DNA of 5,987 nt from Candidatus Aerophobota bacterium (lineage in GTDB: Bacteria > Aerophobota > Aerophobia > Aerophobales > B3-G15): NCBI GenBank assembly GCA_021163905.1, contig JAGGTG010000078.1:1-5987 (forward strand), in the 5' to 3' direction. The notes under the pieces are model-generated. The model was given only the letters and a program-made list of their open reading frames with translations, made no database searches and had not been told where the DNA came from. Position numbers and translations under genes: made by a program. Position 1 is the first letter of the stretch. Each line of letters begins with the position of its first letter. Shown piece after piece: positions 5,356 to 5,987 of the stretch.

Positions 5356-5987
5356 TTAACGAAAACTGGTAATTATTGAGTTAATTGTTAGATCCCATCC
5401 ATCTACAAGTACAAATAAAAGTATCTTAAATGGTAAGGAAATCATCATGGGGGGAAGCATAAACATACCCATAGACATAATTATACTTGAGATAACTATA
5501 TCAATAATTAAAAAAGGTATATAAAGAACAAATCCTATTTGAAAAGCTGTTTTAAGTTCACTGGTTATAAATGCGGGTATAAGTACATGAGTGGGTACAT
5601 CCTCTGCCGAATTGGGGGTTTTCATTTTTGCCAGTTTTATAAAAAGAGAAAGATCTTTTTTTCTTGTCTGGTGGAGCATAAATTCTCTTACCGGTTTTAT
5701 TCCCTCCTCCCAGGCCTGTTGCTGGGTTATTTTTCCCTCGAGATAGGGCTGAAGCGCCTTATCCTTGACCTGCATCCATGTTGGGGCCATTACGAAAAAG
5801 GTTAAAAATAAGGCAAGGCCAATTAAAATTTGATTGGGAGGAAGTTGCCGCAGAGAGAGGGCACTGCGCAAAAGTGAGAGAATAACAATGATACGGGTAA
5901 AGGATGTCATCATAATTACAAAAGCAGGGGCAAGTGAGAGGATGGTAAGTAAAAATAAAATCTGCAGTGCTAATCCCACATCCTGTT
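5356..5987 (-). CDS. fliP: Flagellar export gate protein FliP (5' end outside window)
   Basis: Core subunit of the flagellar type III export gate; five copies form the pore entrance in the inner membrane. The frame is open to the right edge: codons before the GTG at 5979 (CAG GAT) continue it, and the family normally has a further 14 or more residues before this point. The gene is therefore partial, and the GTG is not the real start. Counting the GTG as residue 1, visible parts are LFLLTILSLAPAFVIMMTSF (8-27), LPPNQILIGLALFLTFFVMAP (46-66), the periplasmic region (about 68-130) and the C-terminal core. That core holds ELKTAFQIGF (141-150), PFLIID (155-160), SMGMFMLPP (169-177) and LPFKILLFVLVDGW (182-195). 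The three consecutive methionines of the Salmonella and Bacillus proteins are Met-Phe-Met here (172-174). The TAA stop lies 13 bases before fliQ. Confidence 0.96.
   Translation of the reverse strand, partial: QDVGLALQILFLLTILSLAPAFVIMMTSFTRIIVILSLLRSALSLRQLPPNQILIGLALFLTFFVMAPTWMQVKDKALQPYLEGKITQQQAWEEGIKPVREFMLHQTRKKDLSLFIKLAKMKTPNSAEDVPTHVLIPAFITSELKTAFQIGFVLYIPFLIIDIVISSIIMSMGMFMLPPMMISLPFKILLFVLVDGWDLTINSIITSFR

Larger units (their letters stand above)
61..5987 (-). other. Flagellar export/sigma operon segment
   Basis: Seven genes lie on the same strand with gaps of at most 25 bases and no T-run terminator between them, so they very likely share one transcript entering from beyond the right edge. 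The order is fliP, fliQ, fliR, flhB, flhA, fliA, unknown. flhA directly abuts fliA without flhF or flhG. The start of the operon, its promoter and any fliO, fliM or fliN genes would be off the right edge and are not seen. Confidence 0.85.

Noticed and set aside
3199..5987. Non-flagellar injectisome (SctRSTUV) instead of flagellar export genes
   Set aside because: The adjoining FliA sigma factor and the FlhA/FlhB sequence features fit the flagellar branch, and no secretin or needle genes are seen.
5979..5987. GTG at 5979 as the true fliP start
   Set aside because: The frame stays open upstream to the edge, no ribosome binding site precedes the GTG at proper distance, and homologues carry extra residues before this point.

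Overview
The window is one block of a flagellar export operon, read entirely on the minus strand (right to left). In transcription order it holds fliP (5' end cut off by the right window edge), fliQ, fliR, flhB, flhA, the flagellar sigma factor gene fliA (sigD/sigma-28 type), and a short unrecognised lysine-rich gene. All seven genes are tightly packed: the gaps between them are about 13, 4, 25, 3, 24 and 9 bases. No terminator or convincing internal promoter is visible between them, so one polycistronic mRNA entering from the right is the simplest reading. Only the last 60 bases (1-60) lie outside a gene. They hold a weak AT-rich hairpin.

FliP, FliQ and FliR build the export gate complex in the inner membrane under the flagellar basal body. 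FlhB docks on that gate and sets substrate specificity by self-cleavage at its NPTH motif. FlhA forms the nonameric ring that uses the ion gradient and receives export chaperones. FliA is the sigma factor that transcribes late flagellar genes (filament, motor, chemotaxis) once the hook is complete. The set therefore links construction of the export machine to the switch that uses it.

The base composition (AT-rich, TAA stops on most genes), strong purine-rich ribosome binding sites and the gene order fliP-fliQ-fliR-flhB-flhA-...-fliA suggest a low-GC bacterium with a Bacillota-like flagellar cluster. Halanaerobiia, Thermotogota and Atribacterota-like lineages cannot be excluded from the sequence alone. 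A notable departure is that flhF and flhG, which commonly sit between flhA and the sigma factor gene in such clusters, are absent here.

Nothing in the window points to a wholly new system. The points that deserve a second look are the unknown 93-residue protein after fliA, the missing flhFG, several substitutions at conserved positions of the export gate (FliP Met-Phe-Met, FliR Met109, FlhB Trp316/Gln319), a TTG start on fliA, and a perfect 10-bp inverted repeat inside flhA.
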